A stretch of 64,000 nt of DNA from Buchnera aphidicola (Rhopalosiphum padi) (GCF_005080845.1 NZ_CP034858.1:496001-560000); one strand, 5' to 3'; positions 31,900 through 42,966 are shown, counted from the stretch's first letter. Numbers and translations: made by a program. Notes: a model not told the origin generated them from the sequence alone.

Positions 31900-33765
31900 A
31901 TGCTTAAATATTTAAAATCCCAATTAAATGTTATTATAATTAAATCTATTTTGGGAATAATTATTTTATCATTAGTTTTTGGTACTATAAATAATTATTT
32001 TAATAGAGATACAGCAAAATACATTGCCAAAGTAAATGGAGAAGAAATTAGTTTTACAACATTACAAAAAATGTATATTGATGAAAGAGAAAAACAAGAA
32101 AAAATACTAGGAAAAAATTTTTTTAAAATTAAAAAAAATAAAAAATTTAAAGAAGAAACATATAACTATGTATTATCTCAATTAATAAATAATATTCTTT
32201 TAGAACAATATGCGGAAAAAATTCATTTTAATATACAAGATAATGAAATAAAAAAAATAATATTAAACATGTCGATATTTCAAGAAAACAATGAATTTAA
32301 TAAAAAGAAATATTTAAATTATCTTTCTTCAAAAAATTTAACACATTATGAATATATAAATTTAATTAGAAAAAAACTTAACACTACATATTTGATAAAC
32401 GCCATTTCTAATACAAACTTTATATTAGATAATGAAAAAACAAAGATAATAGAATTATTATCTGAAAAAAGAATTATAAAAAAAGCAATTCTAAAAATCA
32501 ATCCTATTGTTAATAGTCAGAAAGTAAGTGAATCAGAAATACATGATTATTTCAATCAACATAAAAACAAATTTTATGTTCCAGAAAAATTTAAAATTAG
32601 TTACATTCAGCTTACACCTAATCAATTTAAAATAAAATGCAATAATAAAGAAATAAAAAATTGGTATAAAAAAAATATAAATAAATATTTAAATCAAGAA
32701 AAAAGACAATACAGTATTATTCAAACTAGTAATCAGAATGAAGCATTATCAATTTTATCAAAATTAAAAAAAGGAGCAGATTTTTCAAAAATAGCAAAAG
32801 AACAATCAATAGATCCTATTTCTTCTAAAAAAGGAGGCAATATTGGATGGATAGCAAAAAACTCAATACCAAATGAAATAAAAATTTCTAATTTAGAAAA
32901 AATAAATCAAATTTCTAATATTATTAAATTTAACAATAACTTTTTAATAATTAAATTAAACAAAATATTACCAAAAAAATATAAGAAAATATATGAAGTA
33001 TCAGATATTATTGAAAACGAAATAAAATATAAAAAATCTTTAAATATGTATAAAAAATTACAAAATAAAATTTCTCTCATTGCAAAGAAAAATATTAACA
33101 GATTTGATTTAATTCTTAAAGAGACTAATATCATTCCTTCAGAAACTAATTGGTTTGATGAAAATACTATTCCTAAAGAGTTACAAAATCCTATATTAAA
33201 AAAATTTATTTTTAAAAAAGGTCTACTAGACCGACAAAAAAAACTAAAATCGCATTCTGGTCTAATTATATTAAATAATCGTCAATCTTTTTTATTAAGT
33301 ATAAAAAATTTCCAAAAGAAAAAAAATAAAGAACTGAAAGATGTTAAAAAAAATATTATAAGTAAACTTCAATATATAAAGGCTATAGAAAAAACAAAAA
33401 ATAAATCGAAAAAAATTTTGTTTCAGTTAAAAAATGGAAATGAAAATATTTTAAAAAAAGAAAATGTTGTTTTTAAAGAATATGAAACTATATCTCGATA
33501 TGATGAAAATCCAAATTTATCTATAATCTTTTCAATGCCATATCCAGTAAAAGGGAAAAAAATTTATACTGTTTATCAAGATAAAAATAAAAATTTTGTT
33601 ATCGCATTGTTAGATAGAGTTTATAATGAAAAATTTTCAAAAGAAGAAGAAAAAATTATTATAAAATATTTAGAAAAAAATAATATAGATACAATATTTC
33701 AATGTGTTCTTCAAAATTTACATAAAAAATCAACAATTTTATATAATAAAATAGATAATTTTTAA
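31900..33765 (+). CDS. ppiD: Periplasmic folding chaperone PpiD
   Basis: PpiD is an inner-membrane-anchored periplasmic chaperone with a parvulin-like domain that assists proteins leaving the Sec channel. The 621 residues match E. coli (623). One transmembrane helix is at about 15-32. The SurA-like N-terminal region follows, with NGEEISFTTLQ and FINNILLEQYA-like segments. The parvulin domain shows SILSKLKKGADFSKIAKEQS and KKGGNIGWI. The C-terminal half is Lys/Asn-rich and diverged. It takes the place occupied by hupB-ppiD in E. coli; hupB is absent here. Confidence 0.92.
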   Translation: MLKYLKSQLNVIIIKSILGIIILSLVFGTINNYFNRDTAKYIAKVNGEEISFTTLQKMYIDEREKQEKILGKNFFKIKKNKKFKEETYNYVLSQLINNILLEQYAEKIHFNIQDNEIKKIILNMSIFQENNEFNKKKYLNYLSSKNLTHYEYINLIRKKLNTTYLINAISNTNFILDNEKTKIIELLSEKRIIKKAILKINPIVNSQKVSESEIHDYFNQHKNKFYVPEKFKISYIQLTPNQFKIKCNNKEIKNWYKKNINKYLNQEKRQYSIIQTSNQNEALSILSKLKKGADFSKIAKEQSIDPISSKKGGNIGWIAKNSIPNEIKISNLEKINQISNIIKFNNNFLIIKLNKILPKKYKKIYEVSDIIENEIKYKKSLNMYKKLQNKISLIAKKNINRFDLILKETNIIPSETNWFDENTIPKELQNPILKKFIFKKGLLDRQKKLKSHSGLIILNNRQSFLLSIKNFQKKKNKELKDVKKNIISKLQYIKAIEKTKNKSKKILFQLKNGNENILKKENVVFKEYETISRYDENPNLSIIFSMPYPVKGKKIYTVYQDKNKNFVIALLDRVYNEKFSKEEEKIIIKYLEKNNIDTIFQCVLQNLHKKSTILYNKIDNF

Positions 33766-33823
33766 AAAATTATTAAGTATAATTTTTTTATAAGTTTAAA
33801 TCATTAAATATATTTTTTTTAAA

Positions 33824-34522
33824 TTAATTATAGAAATTAAATTTTTCTTTTAATCTTTTCATATAATAAGAAGGATTGGATTTCCACTTATTAAATCCAT
33901 CGTTCCGAAGAATACATGATTGACATTGACTACATCCTTTTCCTTGAACACCTTTATAACAAGTTACTGTATTATCAAGAATAAATTGAGTAGAATTCCA
34001 GTAGTCTGATAAAGCCCATATTTCTGCTTTACTTAAATTAATTAAAGGAGATTCAAAGTTAATCTTACAATTCATACCAATTTGAATGACATCATTCATT
34101 TTTTTTAAAAATTCGTTTCTACAATCTGGATAACCAGAAAAATCAATTTCATTTACCCCTAAAACAACTGAATCAATTTGATTGTTAAAAGCATATATAG
34201 AAGATAAAGTTAAAAATAAAATATTACGACCTGGAACAAAAGTACTTGGTAATAAGCAATTTAACGGATGATTATCAAGAATAGAAATTTTTTCATCTGT
34301 TAAACTACTTATTGAAAGATTTTTTAAACATTTAATATCTACAAATATATGTTTTTTAACATTAAAATAATTTGATATAAAACGAGCAGAATCGATTTCA
34401 GATTTATGTAATTGATTATAATCAAATGTAATACAGTAAACTTCTTTATATATATTAGTGTAATGTATTAAACAAGTAGTTGAATCTTGTCCACCACTAA
34501 AAATAATTAGTACTTTTTTCAT
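33824..34522 (-). CDS. queC: 7-cyano-7-deazaguanine synthase
   Basis: QueC converts 7-carboxy-7-deazaguanine to preQ0 using ATP and ammonia, a step of queuosine tRNA modification. The 232 residues match E. coli (231). The PP-loop SGGQDSTT is at residues 9-16, and the zinc site is Cys188, Cys197, Cys200 and Cys203, the same numbering as E. coli. LGVNEIDFSGYPDCR is a family signature. It is transcribed against ppiD and diverges from mdlA. No other queuosine gene is in this window. Confidence 0.95.
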   Translation of the reverse strand: MKKVLIIFSGGQDSTTCLIHYTNIYKEVYCITFDYNQLHKSEIDSARFISNYFNVKKHIFVDIKCLKNLSISSLTDEKISILDNHPLNCLLPSTFVPGRNILFLTLSSIYAFNNQIDSVVLGVNEIDFSGYPDCRNEFLKKMNDVIQIGMNCKINFESPLINLSKAEIWALSDYWNSTQFILDNTVTCYKGVQGKGCSQCQSCILRNDGFNKWKSNPSYYMKRLKEKFNFYN

Positions 34523-34771
34523 GATTTTTAAGTCATTAAACTATTTATAGGTAATTTATCAAAATGATTTAGAAATTAATATTGTATATGATTAATTTAC
34601 AAAAATATATTTAAATATGAATTCATTTTTTAACAAAAATTTAAGTTTCTAATTTAATAAAAGTAATTTAAATATAATTTTTCTTTAATTTATAAAAAAT
34701 TAAAAATAAAGAAAAAAAACATGTAATATTAAAAATATATATTTTAAATGTTTAAATTTTAGGATTTCTTT

Positions 34772-36517
34772 GTGAGATTGTTCAATCAACTAAAATGGTA
34801 TTTTATAAAAGAATGGAAACGCTATTTAGGATCAATTGTATTATTGATAATAATAGCTTTTTTACAATTGTTACCACCTAAGATAATTGGAATTTTAATA
34901 GATTTAATTATAAAAGAAAAAATGAGCGGTTTTAAAATACTACCTTGGATTTCAATTATCCTTTTAATTGCCATTGTAGTTTATATCCTACGTTATCTAT
35001 GGAGAATTCTTTTATTTGGTGCCTCATACCAATTAGCTACAGAATTACGAGTAAAATTTTATTCTTACCTTAGTAAACAAAGTGAAATATTTTTTTTAAA
35101 GAATCGTACTGGAGATCTAATAGCCAGAGCTACTAATGATGTTGATCGTGTCGTATTTGCGGCAGGAGAAGGAGTTTTAACATTAGTAGATTCATCTGTA
35201 ATGGGTTTTTCAGTATTAATAGTAATGGTGACTCAAATTAGTTGGTTATTAACGATAATTTCATTAATACCAATGCCAATCATGGCGATTTTAATAAAAA
35301 AATATGGGAAGGAACTCCATAATACTTTCCGCAATGCTCAAAGTGCGTTTTCTCTATTAAACAATCAAACACAAGAAATATTAACTAGTATTCGAATGAT
35401 TAGAGCATTTGGATTGGAAAAAAATCAATTAAAAAAGTTTAATAAGATTGTCAATGAAACTGGAAAAAAAAACATGCAAGTTGCAGAGATAGATGCTCGT
35501 TTTGATCCAGTAATTTACTTGTCAGTTGCATTTTCTAATTTATTAGCTATTACAGCAGGAGGATGGTTGGTTTGGAATAATACTATTACGATCGGACAAT
35601 TAACTAGTTTCATTATGTATTTAGGTCTAATGATTTGGCCAATGTTGGCTTTAGCATGGATGTTTAATATTGTTGAAAGAGGTAGCGCAGCATGGGATAG
35701 AATCCATTCTATTATTAATAAAAATTTATATATAGAAGATGGAAACAAAACAATTATAAATATAAATGGAAAATTAAGTATTAATATTGATATGTTTTTT
35801 TATCCTAAAAGCAAAATGCCATCTTTAAAAAACATTTATTTAAATCTTAATCCAGGAAAAACTTTGGGAATTTGTGGTCCTACAGGATCTGGAAAAAGTA
35901 CTCTATTAAAACTAATTCAACGACAATTTAAAATTAATAAAGGAGAAATACTTTATAATTCTTTATCATTATTAGAATTAAAAATTGATTCTTGGAGAAG
36001 TAAAATAGCAGTTGTCAATCAAACTTCATTTTTATTTTCAGATAGTGTGTCAAACAATATTTCTTTAGGTAAACCTAATGCTTCAAAAAAAGAAATTGAA
36101 AAAGCAGCTAAATTAGCCGATATACACAAAGATATTATCTCTTTACCTCAAGGATATAACACTCAAGTAGGAGAACGTGGTGTAATGCTATCTGGTGGTC
36201 AAAAACAACGAATTGCTATAGCACGTGCACTGTTATTAAATACAGAAATATTAATCTTAGATGATGCTTTGTCTGCTGTAGACGGTAAAACAGAAAATAA
36301 TATTTTAAAAAATTTGAAAAAATGGAAAGATAAAGGATATTCTTTAATAATTGTAGCACATCGATTATCTGCATTGATTAATGCAGATGAAATTATAGTC
36401 ATAAAAAAAGGTACTATTATTCAAAGAGGAAATCATAAAAAACTAATAAAAGAAGAAAATTGGTATAAATCTATGTATGACTATCAAAAGTTAGAAACAG
36501 AAATTGAGGATATTTAA
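34772..36517 (+). CDS. mdlA: ABC transporter half-subunit MdlA
   Basis: MdlA is a half-transporter with a fused membrane domain (six helices, about 1-310) and ATPase domain, and probably pairs with MdlB in an export complex. The 581 residues match E. coli (590). Walker A is GPTGSGKST, signature LSGGQKQR, Walker [14 protein letters not shown]-loop VAHRL. The start is GTG at 34772, supported by AGGA seven bases upstream and by the family N-terminus [10 protein letters not shown]. mdlB follows 23 bases later. The substrate is unknown. Confidence 0.94.
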   Translation: MRLFNQLKWYFIKEWKRYLGSIVLLIIIAFLQLLPPKIIGILIDLIIKEKMSGFKILPWISIILLIAIVVYILRYLWRILLFGASYQLATELRVKFYSYLSKQSEIFFLKNRTGDLIARATNDVDRVVFAAGEGVLTLVDSSVMGFSVLIVMVTQISWLLTIISLIPMPIMAILIKKYGKELHNTFRNAQSAFSLLNNQTQEILTSIRMIRAFGLEKNQLKKFNKIVNETGKKNMQVAEIDARFDPVIYLSVAFSNLLAITAGGWLVWNNTITIGQLTSFIMYLGLMIWPMLALAWMFNIVERGSAAWDRIHSIINKNLYIEDGNKTIININGKLSINIDMFFYPKSKMPSLKNIYLNLNPGKTLGICGPTGSGKSTLLKLIQRQFKINKGEILYNSLSLLELKIDSWRSKIAVVNQTSFLFSDSVSNNISLGKPNASKKEIEKAAKLADIHKDIISLPQGYNTQVGERGVMLSGGQKQRIAIARALLLNTEILILDDALSAVDGKTENNILKNLKKWKDKGYSLIIVAHRLSALINADEIIVIKKGTIIQRGNHKKLIKEENWYKSMYDYQKLETEIEDI

Positions 36518-36540
36518 AAAATAGGTGAGAAATTTATAAC

Positions 36541-38283
36541 ATGGATCATTTAATACAATTTTGGCCAATTTTAAAACGTTTAATAATTTATGCAATACCT
36601 TGGAAAAAAAAAATAATATTAGCATTTTTTTTACTTTTCAGCGGTGCAACTTCTGAAGTTTTAGGACCAATTTTAATAAGTTATTTTATTAATAATGTTT
36701 TATCTAAACATAAATTAAATTTTGAGTTAATACTTATTATTATAATAATATTTATTATATTACAAATATTAGCAGTTTTTTTTAATTATTTTCAAAGTAT
36801 TTTCTTTAATAAAATAGCTGTAGGAATTATTAATAAACTCCGCAATGATGTCATGAACGCAGCATTAAATCAACCTATAAATCAATTTGATTCTCAACCT
36901 ATTGGACAAATGATTTCGAAAGTTACTAATGATACTGAAGTCATTAAAGAACTATATGATACTGTTGGTCCTACTTTCTTTCGAAGTATTACTTTAATTA
37001 TAATTATATTATTTGCAATGTTTACTCTCGAATGGCATATGGCAATAATAGCTATATTGATTATTCCTTTAGTAATTATCTTAATGTCACTATATCAACA
37101 TTATAGTACTCCATTATTAAGAAATGTACGCTATTATGTAGCCAATATTAATAATAAATTCAATGAAACCATCAATGGAATGAACGTTATTCAACAGTTT
37201 AGACAACAAATGAGATTTGAAAAAAACATAAAAGAAAGCAGTGAATTACATTATTTAGCTAGAATGAAAATATTAAAATTAGATGGTTTTTTATTAAGAC
37301 CATTATTAAGTTTATTGTCAGCTTTAGTACTTTGTAGTTTTATGTTTTTATTTAGTTATTTTTCTATTGGAGTTTTTGAAGTAGGTGTACTATACGCTTT
37401 TATTACGTATCTTGGTCGTCTCAATGAGCCTTTGATTTCAATTACTATTCAACAATCTATATTACAACAAGCCATAGTAGCAGGAGAAAGAATATTTTCT
37501 CTTATAGATTCACCAAAACAAAAATATGGAAAAAATAAAGAAGAACTAAAAAGTGGTAAAATAAATATTAAAAATCTCAGCTTTAAATACAAAAAAAATG
37601 AAAAAAATATACTTAATAATATTAACATATATATTCCGTCTAAAAGTTTTGTTGCATTTGTAGGTCAGACTGGAAGTGGAAAAAGCACTTTAGCTAATTT
37701 ATTAATGGGATATTATCCTATAAAAAATGGTAAAATATATTTAGATAATACATCTATTGATTGCATATCTCATGATGTTTTACGAAAAAATATATTAATG
37801 GTACAACAAGATCCAATAGTTCTAGCAGATACTTTCTTTTCTAATATTTCACTAGGAAAAGAAATATCTGAAGAAAAAATATGGGACGTGTTAAAAACTG
37901 TTCATCTTTCTTCTTTAGTGCAATCAATGCCACAAGGTATTTACTCTATATTAGGAGAAGAAGGAAATAATTTATCTCTTGGACAAAAGCAATTATTGGC
38001 TATTGCGAGAATACTAGTACGAAATCCTAAAATACTCATATTAGACGAAGCAACTGCTAATATTGATTCAGGAACTGAACAATTAATTCAAAAAACTTTA
38101 TCTTCCATACGGAAAAAAACCACGTTAATCGTCATAGCTCATAGACTTTCGACTATTATTGAAGCAGATACTATTGTCGTACTAAATAAAGGAAAAGTTG
38201 TTGAATTTGGAACACATAATCAACTATTAGAAAAAAAGGGTTTTTATTGGAAAATGTATAACTTTCAACTATCTAAGTGCTAA
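36541..38283 (+). CDS. mdlB: ABC transporter half-subunit MdlB
   Basis: MdlB is the partner half-transporter of MdlA. The 580 residues (E. coli 593) comprise a six-helix membrane domain and an ATPase domain. Walker A is GQTGSGKST. The signature reads LSLGQKQ instead of the usual LSGGQ, with ILILDEATANIDSGTE as Walker B and D-loop, and VIAHRLSTI as H-loop. The variant signature against the canonical one in MdlA suggests asymmetric ATP sites in a heterodimer, which is an inference. The stop codon is five bases from the ffs RNA encoded on the opposite strand. Confidence 0.94.
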   Translation: MDHLIQFWPILKRLIIYAIPWKKKIILAFFLLFSGATSEVLGPILISYFINNVLSKHKLNFELILIIIIIFIILQILAVFFNYFQSIFFNKIAVGIINKLRNDVMNAALNQPINQFDSQPIGQMISKVTNDTEVIKELYDTVGPTFFRSITLIIIILFAMFTLEWHMAIIAILIIPLVIILMSLYQHYSTPLLRNVRYYVANINNKFNETINGMNVIQQFRQQMRFEKNIKESSELHYLARMKILKLDGFLLRPLLSLLSALVLCSFMFLFSYFSIGVFEVGVLYAFITYLGRLNEPLISITIQQSILQQAIVAGERIFSLIDSPKQKYGKNKEELKSGKINIKNLSFKYKKNEKNILNNINIYIPSKSFVAFVGQTGSGKSTLANLLMGYYPIKNGKIYLDNTSIDCISHDVLRKNILMVQQDPIVLADTFFSNISLGKEISEEKIWDVLKTVHLSSLVQSMPQGIYSILGEEGNNLSLGQKQLLAIARILVRNPKILILDEATANIDSGTEQLIQKTLSSIRKKTTLIVIAHRLSTIIEADTIVVLNKGKVVEFGTHNQLLEKKGFYWKMYNFQLSKC

Positions 38284-38287
38284 AATA

Positions 38288-38400
38288 CGGGAGATTCTGT
38301 TAGCTGTACAAAACACCTGTATCGATTGATGTGGCTGCTTCTTTCCAGATCTGACCAATTTTTCAATTTAACAGTGTTTAGGGCTAACAGAAAACTCCAG
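38288..38400 (-). ncRNA. ffs: Signal recognition particle 4.5S RNA
   Basis: On the - strand the domain IV motif GGTCAGATCTGGAAAGAAGC is the conserved SRP RNA tip that binds Ffh (E. coli has GGTCAGGTCCGGAAGGAAGC). The flanks pair over a long hairpin: GGAG with CTCC at the ends and TTCTGTTAGC with GCTAACAGAA just inside. The total of about 113 bases equals E. coli 4.5S RNA (114). Exact ends are approximate. It runs against mdlB and dnaX, which flank it on the + strand. Confidence 0.92.
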
Positions 38401-38589
38401 TTTATAATTAATTTTTAAATTCTATAACATAGAATATAACTCTATATTTTATAGACCAAATATATATTTGACAACTAATATTTTTAATATTATAAAAATT
38501 AAATAAAATTTTTATAAAAAAAAGAGAATACTTTCATATTCTAAGAAATGTTGATAGCATAATAGTATTTCTATAAAAAAAAATAACAT

Positions 38590-39681
38590 ATGAATTATCA
38601 AATACTAGCAAGAAAATGGCGCCCTCAATCTTTTAAAGAAATAATAGGTCAAAAATATATTGTTAAAGCTATATCTAATGGATTTTCTCTTAAAAAAATT
38701 CATCATGCATGGTTATTGTCTGGAACAAGAGGTGTAGGAAAAACTACAATTGCTCGTCTAATTGCTAAAAGCTTAAATTGTAAAATAGGTATTACACCTT
38801 TTCCATGCAGAAAATGTACTATTTGTCAAGAAATAGAAAAAGGTATTTGTCTCGATTTTATTGAAATAGATGCTGCTTCACGTACAAAAGTAGAAGAAAT
38901 TCGAGAAATTTTGGATAATATTTATTACTCTCCTTCTAAAAGTCGTTTTAAAATATATTTAATTGACGAAGTTCACATGCTATCTAGACATAGTTTTAAT
39001 GCACTTCTTAAAACTCTTGAAGAACCTCCTGAACATATAAAATTTATTTTAGCTACAACAAATGTAGAAAAAATACCTAAAACTATTATATCTCGTTGTT
39101 TGCATTTTAAATTAAATATATTGTCTGAAGAAGATATTTTTAATTTTATAAAATATATTTTAGAAAAAGAAAATTATAATTTTGATGAAGAAGCATTAAA
39201 AATAATAACTTATTATGCCAATGGAAGCATGAGAGATGCACTAAACTTATTAGAACATGCTATACATTTAAGTAAAAATAATATTAATTTAAAAAACACA
39301 ACTGAAATGTTAGGTATACCAAACAAAAAAAATGCTTTTTTGTTAACAAAATTTTTGTTAGAAAAAGATTCAAAAAAAATGATGTGTTTATTAAATAAAA
39401 TAAGTAAGATAGGTTTAGAATGGAAAAATGTTTTAATAGAAATGTTACGTTTTTTACACCATATTGCTATGGTAAAATCTTATCCAAAGACATGGAATCA
39501 AATTTTTATAAAAAACAGCGAAAATGAAATTAAAAAAATTGCAGAAAATAACAGCAAATATAATATTCAGTTATGCTATAAAATTCTATTAAACGGTAGA
39601 AAAGAATTATTTTTTTCACCTAATCATAAAATAGGAGTAGAAATGACTTTACTCCGAGCCATTACAGAAATAAAAAAATAA
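38590..39681 (+). CDS. dnaX: DNA polymerase III clamp-loader subunit DnaX, gamma-length only
   Basis: DnaX is the ATPase of the clamp loader that places the sliding clamp on DNA. The 363 residues cover only domains I-III. Walker A (GTRGVGKT) is at 45-52. The zinc site is Cys64, Cys73, Cys76 and Cys79, Walker B is LIDEVHMLS, and the arginine finger motif is SRC. E. coli tau has 643 residues and gamma 431. Here the protein stops just after GVEMTLLRAI, so the tau regions that bind DnaB and the polymerase are absent, and no programmed frameshift is needed. ybaB follows as in E. coli. Confidence 0.95.
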   Translation: MNYQILARKWRPQSFKEIIGQKYIVKAISNGFSLKKIHHAWLLSGTRGVGKTTIARLIAKSLNCKIGITPFPCRKCTICQEIEKGICLDFIEIDAASRTKVEEIREILDNIYYSPSKSRFKIYLIDEVHMLSRHSFNALLKTLEEPPEHIKFILATTNVEKIPKTIISRCLHFKLNILSEEDIFNFIKYILEKENYNFDEEALKIITYYANGSMRDALNLLEHAIHLSKNNINLKNTTEMLGIPNKKNAFLLTKFLLEKDSKKMMCLLNKISKIGLEWKNVLIEMLRFLHHIAMVKSYPKTWNQIFIKNSENEIKKIAENNSKYNIQLCYKILLNGRKELFFSPNHKIGVEMTLLRAITEIKK

Positions 39682-39747
39682 AAATATATTCTATAGAAGT
39701 TATCTATAACACTGATTATTATCACAATTTAAAAAGAGAGAATAAAT

Positions 39748-40077
39748 ATGTTTACTAAAGGTGGATTAGGAAATCTTATGAAACAAGCTCAACAAATGCA
39801 AGAAAAAATGGCCAAGATACAAGAAGAAATAGCTAAAATGGAAGTTACAGGAGAAGCAGGTGCAGGATTAGTAAAAGTAACTATTAATGGAGCGCATAAT
39901 TGCAGACGTGTAGAAGTAGATCCCAGTTTACTAAAGGATGATAAAGATATGCTAGAAGATTTAGCTGCAGCTGCTTTTAATGATGCAACTAGAAGAATAT
40001 CTGAAGTTCAAAAGAAAAAGATGTCTGCTATATCTACAGGAATGCAATTGCCTACAGGATTTAACTTACCAATATAA
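39748..40077 (+). CDS. ybaB: Nucleoid-associated protein YbaB/EbfC family
   Basis: This small DNA-binding dimer of the nucleoid has 109 residues, the same as E. coli. It begins with [17 protein letters not shown], an amphipathic helix, and keeps [22 protein letters not shown] and [10 protein letters not shown]. The gene is preceded by AAGAGAGAATAAAT and follows dnaX by 66 bases. E. coli recR, normally next, is missing. The protein is unusually well conserved for this genome, and its cellular role is not firmly known. Confidence 0.94.
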   Translation: MFTKGGLGNLMKQAQQMQEKMAKIQEEIAKMEVTGEAGAGLVKVTINGAHNCRRVEVDPSLLKDDKDMLEDLAAAAFNDATRRISEVQKKKMSAISTGMQLPTGFNLPI

Positions 40078-40289
40078 ACACATTGTATAAGACAATAAAA
40101 AATATTATTAATTAGATTATAACTTTTTAATAAGTAATTTTTTTAAAATTTATAATTAATATTATACTTCATATTTTTCTGTTTAATACACTTAAAAGAT
40201 TAAAATCTATTAAAAGTTCATTTGAATTTTTAATAAAAAAATTTTTAAAAAGAATTATACATTTTATTTTTTAAAAAGAGATATTTTAT

Positions 40290-42167
40290 ATGAATGTACA
40301 AAAAAAAGAAGTATATAGTTTTCAATCGGAAGTAAAACAACTATTACATTTAATGATTCATTCTTTATACTCAAATAAAGAAATATTTCTAAGAGAACTA
40401 ATATCTAACGCATCTGATGCAATAGATAAATTAAGATTTCAATCTATATCAAATCCAGAGTTGTATGAAAATGATAGTGACGTTAAAATTCAAATTTCTA
40501 TTAATAAATCTCAAAAAACTTTAATTATTAGTGACAATGGTATTGGAATGACACGGCAAGACGTAATTGAAAATTTAGGAACAATTGCTAAATCAGGAAC
40601 TAAGTCATTTATAAAATCTTTAGAAAAAAAAGAAAAAAATGTAAAAAACGAACTAATTGGAGAATTTGGAGTTGGTTTTTATTCGTCTTTTATAGTATCA
40701 AAAAAAGTATCAGTAAGAACTAGATTTGCAGGAAATAAATCTGATCTAGGTGTATTATGGGAATCATCGGGAGAAGGGGAATATAACGTTACTAACGTAA
40801 AGAAAAAAACAAGAGGTACTGAAATTACTTTATTTTTAAAAAAAGAAGAAGAAGAATTTTTAGAATTATGGAGAATTCAAAATATAGTTAGTAAATATTC
40901 TGATCATATTACTGTACCAGTACAAATACAAAAATATGACGAAAAAAACAAAATATATTTTTGGGAAAAAATTAATAAAGCTAAAGCATTGTGGACACAA
41001 AATAAATCCTCTATAAGTGAAAAAGAATATCAAGATTTTTATAAACATCTTACAAATGATCAAAATGATCCACTTTTTTGGACTCATAATCATGTAGAGG
41101 GAACTAATGAATATATTAGTTTGTTATTTGTTCCTGAAAAAGCAGCCTGGGATATTTGGAATAGAGATAATAAATCTGGTTTAAAATTGTATGTAAAACG
41201 TGTTTATATTATGGATAACTCCCAAGAGTTTCTTCCAAACTACTTAAGATTTATTAGAGGATTAATAGATTCAAACAATTTACCTTTAAATGTTTCTCGA
41301 GAAATATTACAAGATAACTCTATTACAAGAAATCTAAAAAAAGCACTAATAAAAAGATCATTAAAAATGCTTCAAACGTTATCAAAAAAAGATAATAAAA
41401 AATATCAAACATTTTGGAATCAATTCGGATTAGTTTTAAAAGAAGGACCTGCAGAAGATAGTAAAAATTTAAATTTAATTACCAGTCTTTTGCGCTTTAC
41501 ATCTATTAAAAACAAAAGTTCTGAACAAACTATTTCACTAGAAAATTATATATCTAATATGCATGAGAAACAAGAAAAAATATATTATATTACTGCAGAT
41601 AGCTATATGTCGGCAAAGAATAGTCCTCATTTAGAATTGTTTAATAAGGAAAATATTGATGTTTTATTACTATCAGATAGAATTGATGAATGGATGATGA
41701 ATTATCTTACTGAATTTGAAGGAAAGAAATTTCAATCTATCAGTAAAGAAGATTTATCATTAAATAAATTAACAAAAGATGACGAAAATAAAAAAGAAAC
41801 ATCAACAGAAATGATGGAATTTTTAAAAAAAGTAAAAAAAACTTTAGGTGATAAAGTTAAATCAGTACGATTAACATATCGATTAACAGAAACTCCGTGT
41901 ATTGTATTAAGTGACTCAAATGCAATGAGTACTCAAATGGCAAAACTTTTTAGTGCAGCAGGACAAACTGTTCCAGAATTAAAATATATATTTGAAATTA
42001 ATGCAGAACATAAATTAATAAAAAAAATATGTAAAATAGAAGAAAATAAAAAATTTGATGAATGGATTAAATTATTGTTAGATCAAGCACTATTTGCTGA
42101 AAAAGGAAGTTTAGAAAATCCACATAAATTTATTGCTAGAATGAATAAATTGATTTTAGAACAATAA
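40290..42167 (+). CDS. htpG: Hsp90 family chaperone HtpG
   Basis: HtpG is the bacterial Hsp90, a dimeric ATP-dependent chaperone in the cytoplasm. The 625 residues match E. coli (624). The GHKL ATP site shows [14 protein letters not shown] (with the catalytic Glu and Asn), SDNGIGM and GEFGVGFYS. The middle domain has [11 protein letters not shown], and the C-terminal dimerisation domain ends with [14 protein letters not shown]. It is followed by a perfect hairpin and then adk, the E. coli order. Confidence 0.97.
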   Translation: MNVQKKEVYSFQSEVKQLLHLMIHSLYSNKEIFLRELISNASDAIDKLRFQSISNPELYENDSDVKIQISINKSQKTLIISDNGIGMTRQDVIENLGTIAKSGTKSFIKSLEKKEKNVKNELIGEFGVGFYSSFIVSKKVSVRTRFAGNKSDLGVLWESSGEGEYNVTNVKKKTRGTEITLFLKKEEEEFLELWRIQNIVSKYSDHITVPVQIQKYDEKNKIYFWEKINKAKALWTQNKSSISEKEYQDFYKHLTNDQNDPLFWTHNHVEGTNEYISLLFVPEKAAWDIWNRDNKSGLKLYVKRVYIMDNSQEFLPNYLRFIRGLIDSNNLPLNVSREILQDNSITRNLKKALIKRSLKMLQTLSKKDNKKYQTFWNQFGLVLKEGPAEDSKNLNLITSLLRFTSIKNKSSEQTISLENYISNMHEKQEKIYYITADSYMSAKNSPHLELFNKENIDVLLLSDRIDEWMMNYLTEFEGKKFQSISKEDLSLNKLTKDDENKKETSTEMMEFLKKVKKTLGDKVKSVRLTYRLTETPCIVLSDSNAMSTQMAKLFSAAGQTVPELKYIFEINAEHKLIKKICKIEENKKFDEWIKLLLDQALFAEKGSLENPHKFIARMNKLILEQ

Positions 42168-42173
42168 AAATAT

Positions 42174-42200
42174 GATTACTACTTTTTTATAGTAGTAATC
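42174..42200 (+). terminator. Hairpin between htpG and adk
   Basis: A perfect 10-bp stem (42174-42183 with 42191-42200) with a seven-base loop begins six bases after the htpG stop. It is followed by TTACTTTC, not a full T run, so it may act as a weak terminator or as an mRNA end stabiliser. Confidence 0.5.
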
Positions 42201-42239
42201 TTACTTTCAACATAACTTTTTAAATATGAAAAGATAATT

Positions 42240-42881
42240 ATGCGTATTATTTTATTAGGTGCTCCTGGTACGGGAAAAGGAACACAAGCAAAATTGATTG
42301 CAGAAAATTATAATATTTCTAAAATATCAACAGGAGATATTTTAAGAGAAAATATTCAAAAAAAAAATATAATTGGTAAAAAAATAAATAATCTTTTAAA
42401 GAATGGAGAATTAGTTCCCAATAAAATTGTATGTAATTTAATAGGAGAAAGAATTCAAAAAAAAGATTGTATTAATGGTTTTTTATTAGACGGATTTCCG
42501 AGAACACAGGAACAAGCTGAATATATATCAAATCTTAAAATAAAAATTGATTATGTTTTAGAATTAATAGTTCCATATGAATTAATATTAAAAAGAATAT
42601 GCGGAAGGAGAGTACATACTGCATCTGGAAGAATTTATAACATAAATTATAATCCTCCAAAAGAAGAAGGAAAAGATGATTTAACTCAGGAAAAATTAAC
42701 TATAAGAGAAGACGATAAGATTGAAATTGTTAAAAAAAGATTAGAAACTTACGAAGAAAATGCTTATTTGTTAAATCAATATTATTCAAAACAAAAAAAA
42801 ATAAACTATTTTAAAATTGATGGAAAACAAGATATTTGGAATATTCAAGAAAAAATAGCAATGGTTTTAAAAAAAAGATAA
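42240..42881 (+). CDS. adk: Adenylate kinase
   Basis: Adk equilibrates ATP and AMP with two ADP. The 213 residues match E. coli (214). The P-loop GAPGTGKG is at 7-14, followed by KISTGDILRE (AMP site) and GFLLDGFPRTQEQA. The LID region contains RICGRRVHTASGR. The gene follows htpG and converges on tRNA-Arg, which ends 12 bases downstream. Confidence 0.98.
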   Translation: MRIILLGAPGTGKGTQAKLIAENYNISKISTGDILRENIQKKNIIGKKINNLLKNGELVPNKIVCNLIGERIQKKDCINGFLLDGFPRTQEQAEYISNLKIKIDYVLELIVPYELILKRICGRRVHTASGRIYNINYNPPKEEGKDDLTQEKLTIREDDKIEIVKKRLETYEENAYLLNQYYSKQKKINYFKIDGKQDIWNIQEKIAMVLKKR

Positions 42882-42892
42882 ATATTTATTTT

Positions 42893-42966
42893 TGCGTTCT
42901 ACAGGATTCGAACCTGTGACCTACGGCTTAGAAGGCCGTTGCTCTATCCAGCTGAGCTAAGAACGC
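42893..42966 (-). tRNA. argU: tRNA-Arg (UCU)
   Basis: The 74-base gene folds as a tRNA with a 7-bp acceptor stem (GCGTTCT with AGAACGC), T-loop GGTTCGAATCC and anticodon TCT (42930-42932 on the + strand as AGA). It resembles E. coli argU, which reads AGA and AGG. The discriminator is A, and the 3' CCA is not encoded, so it must be added by a nucleotidyltransferase. In this A+T-rich genome AGA is the major arginine codon, making this a key tRNA. Confidence 0.95.
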
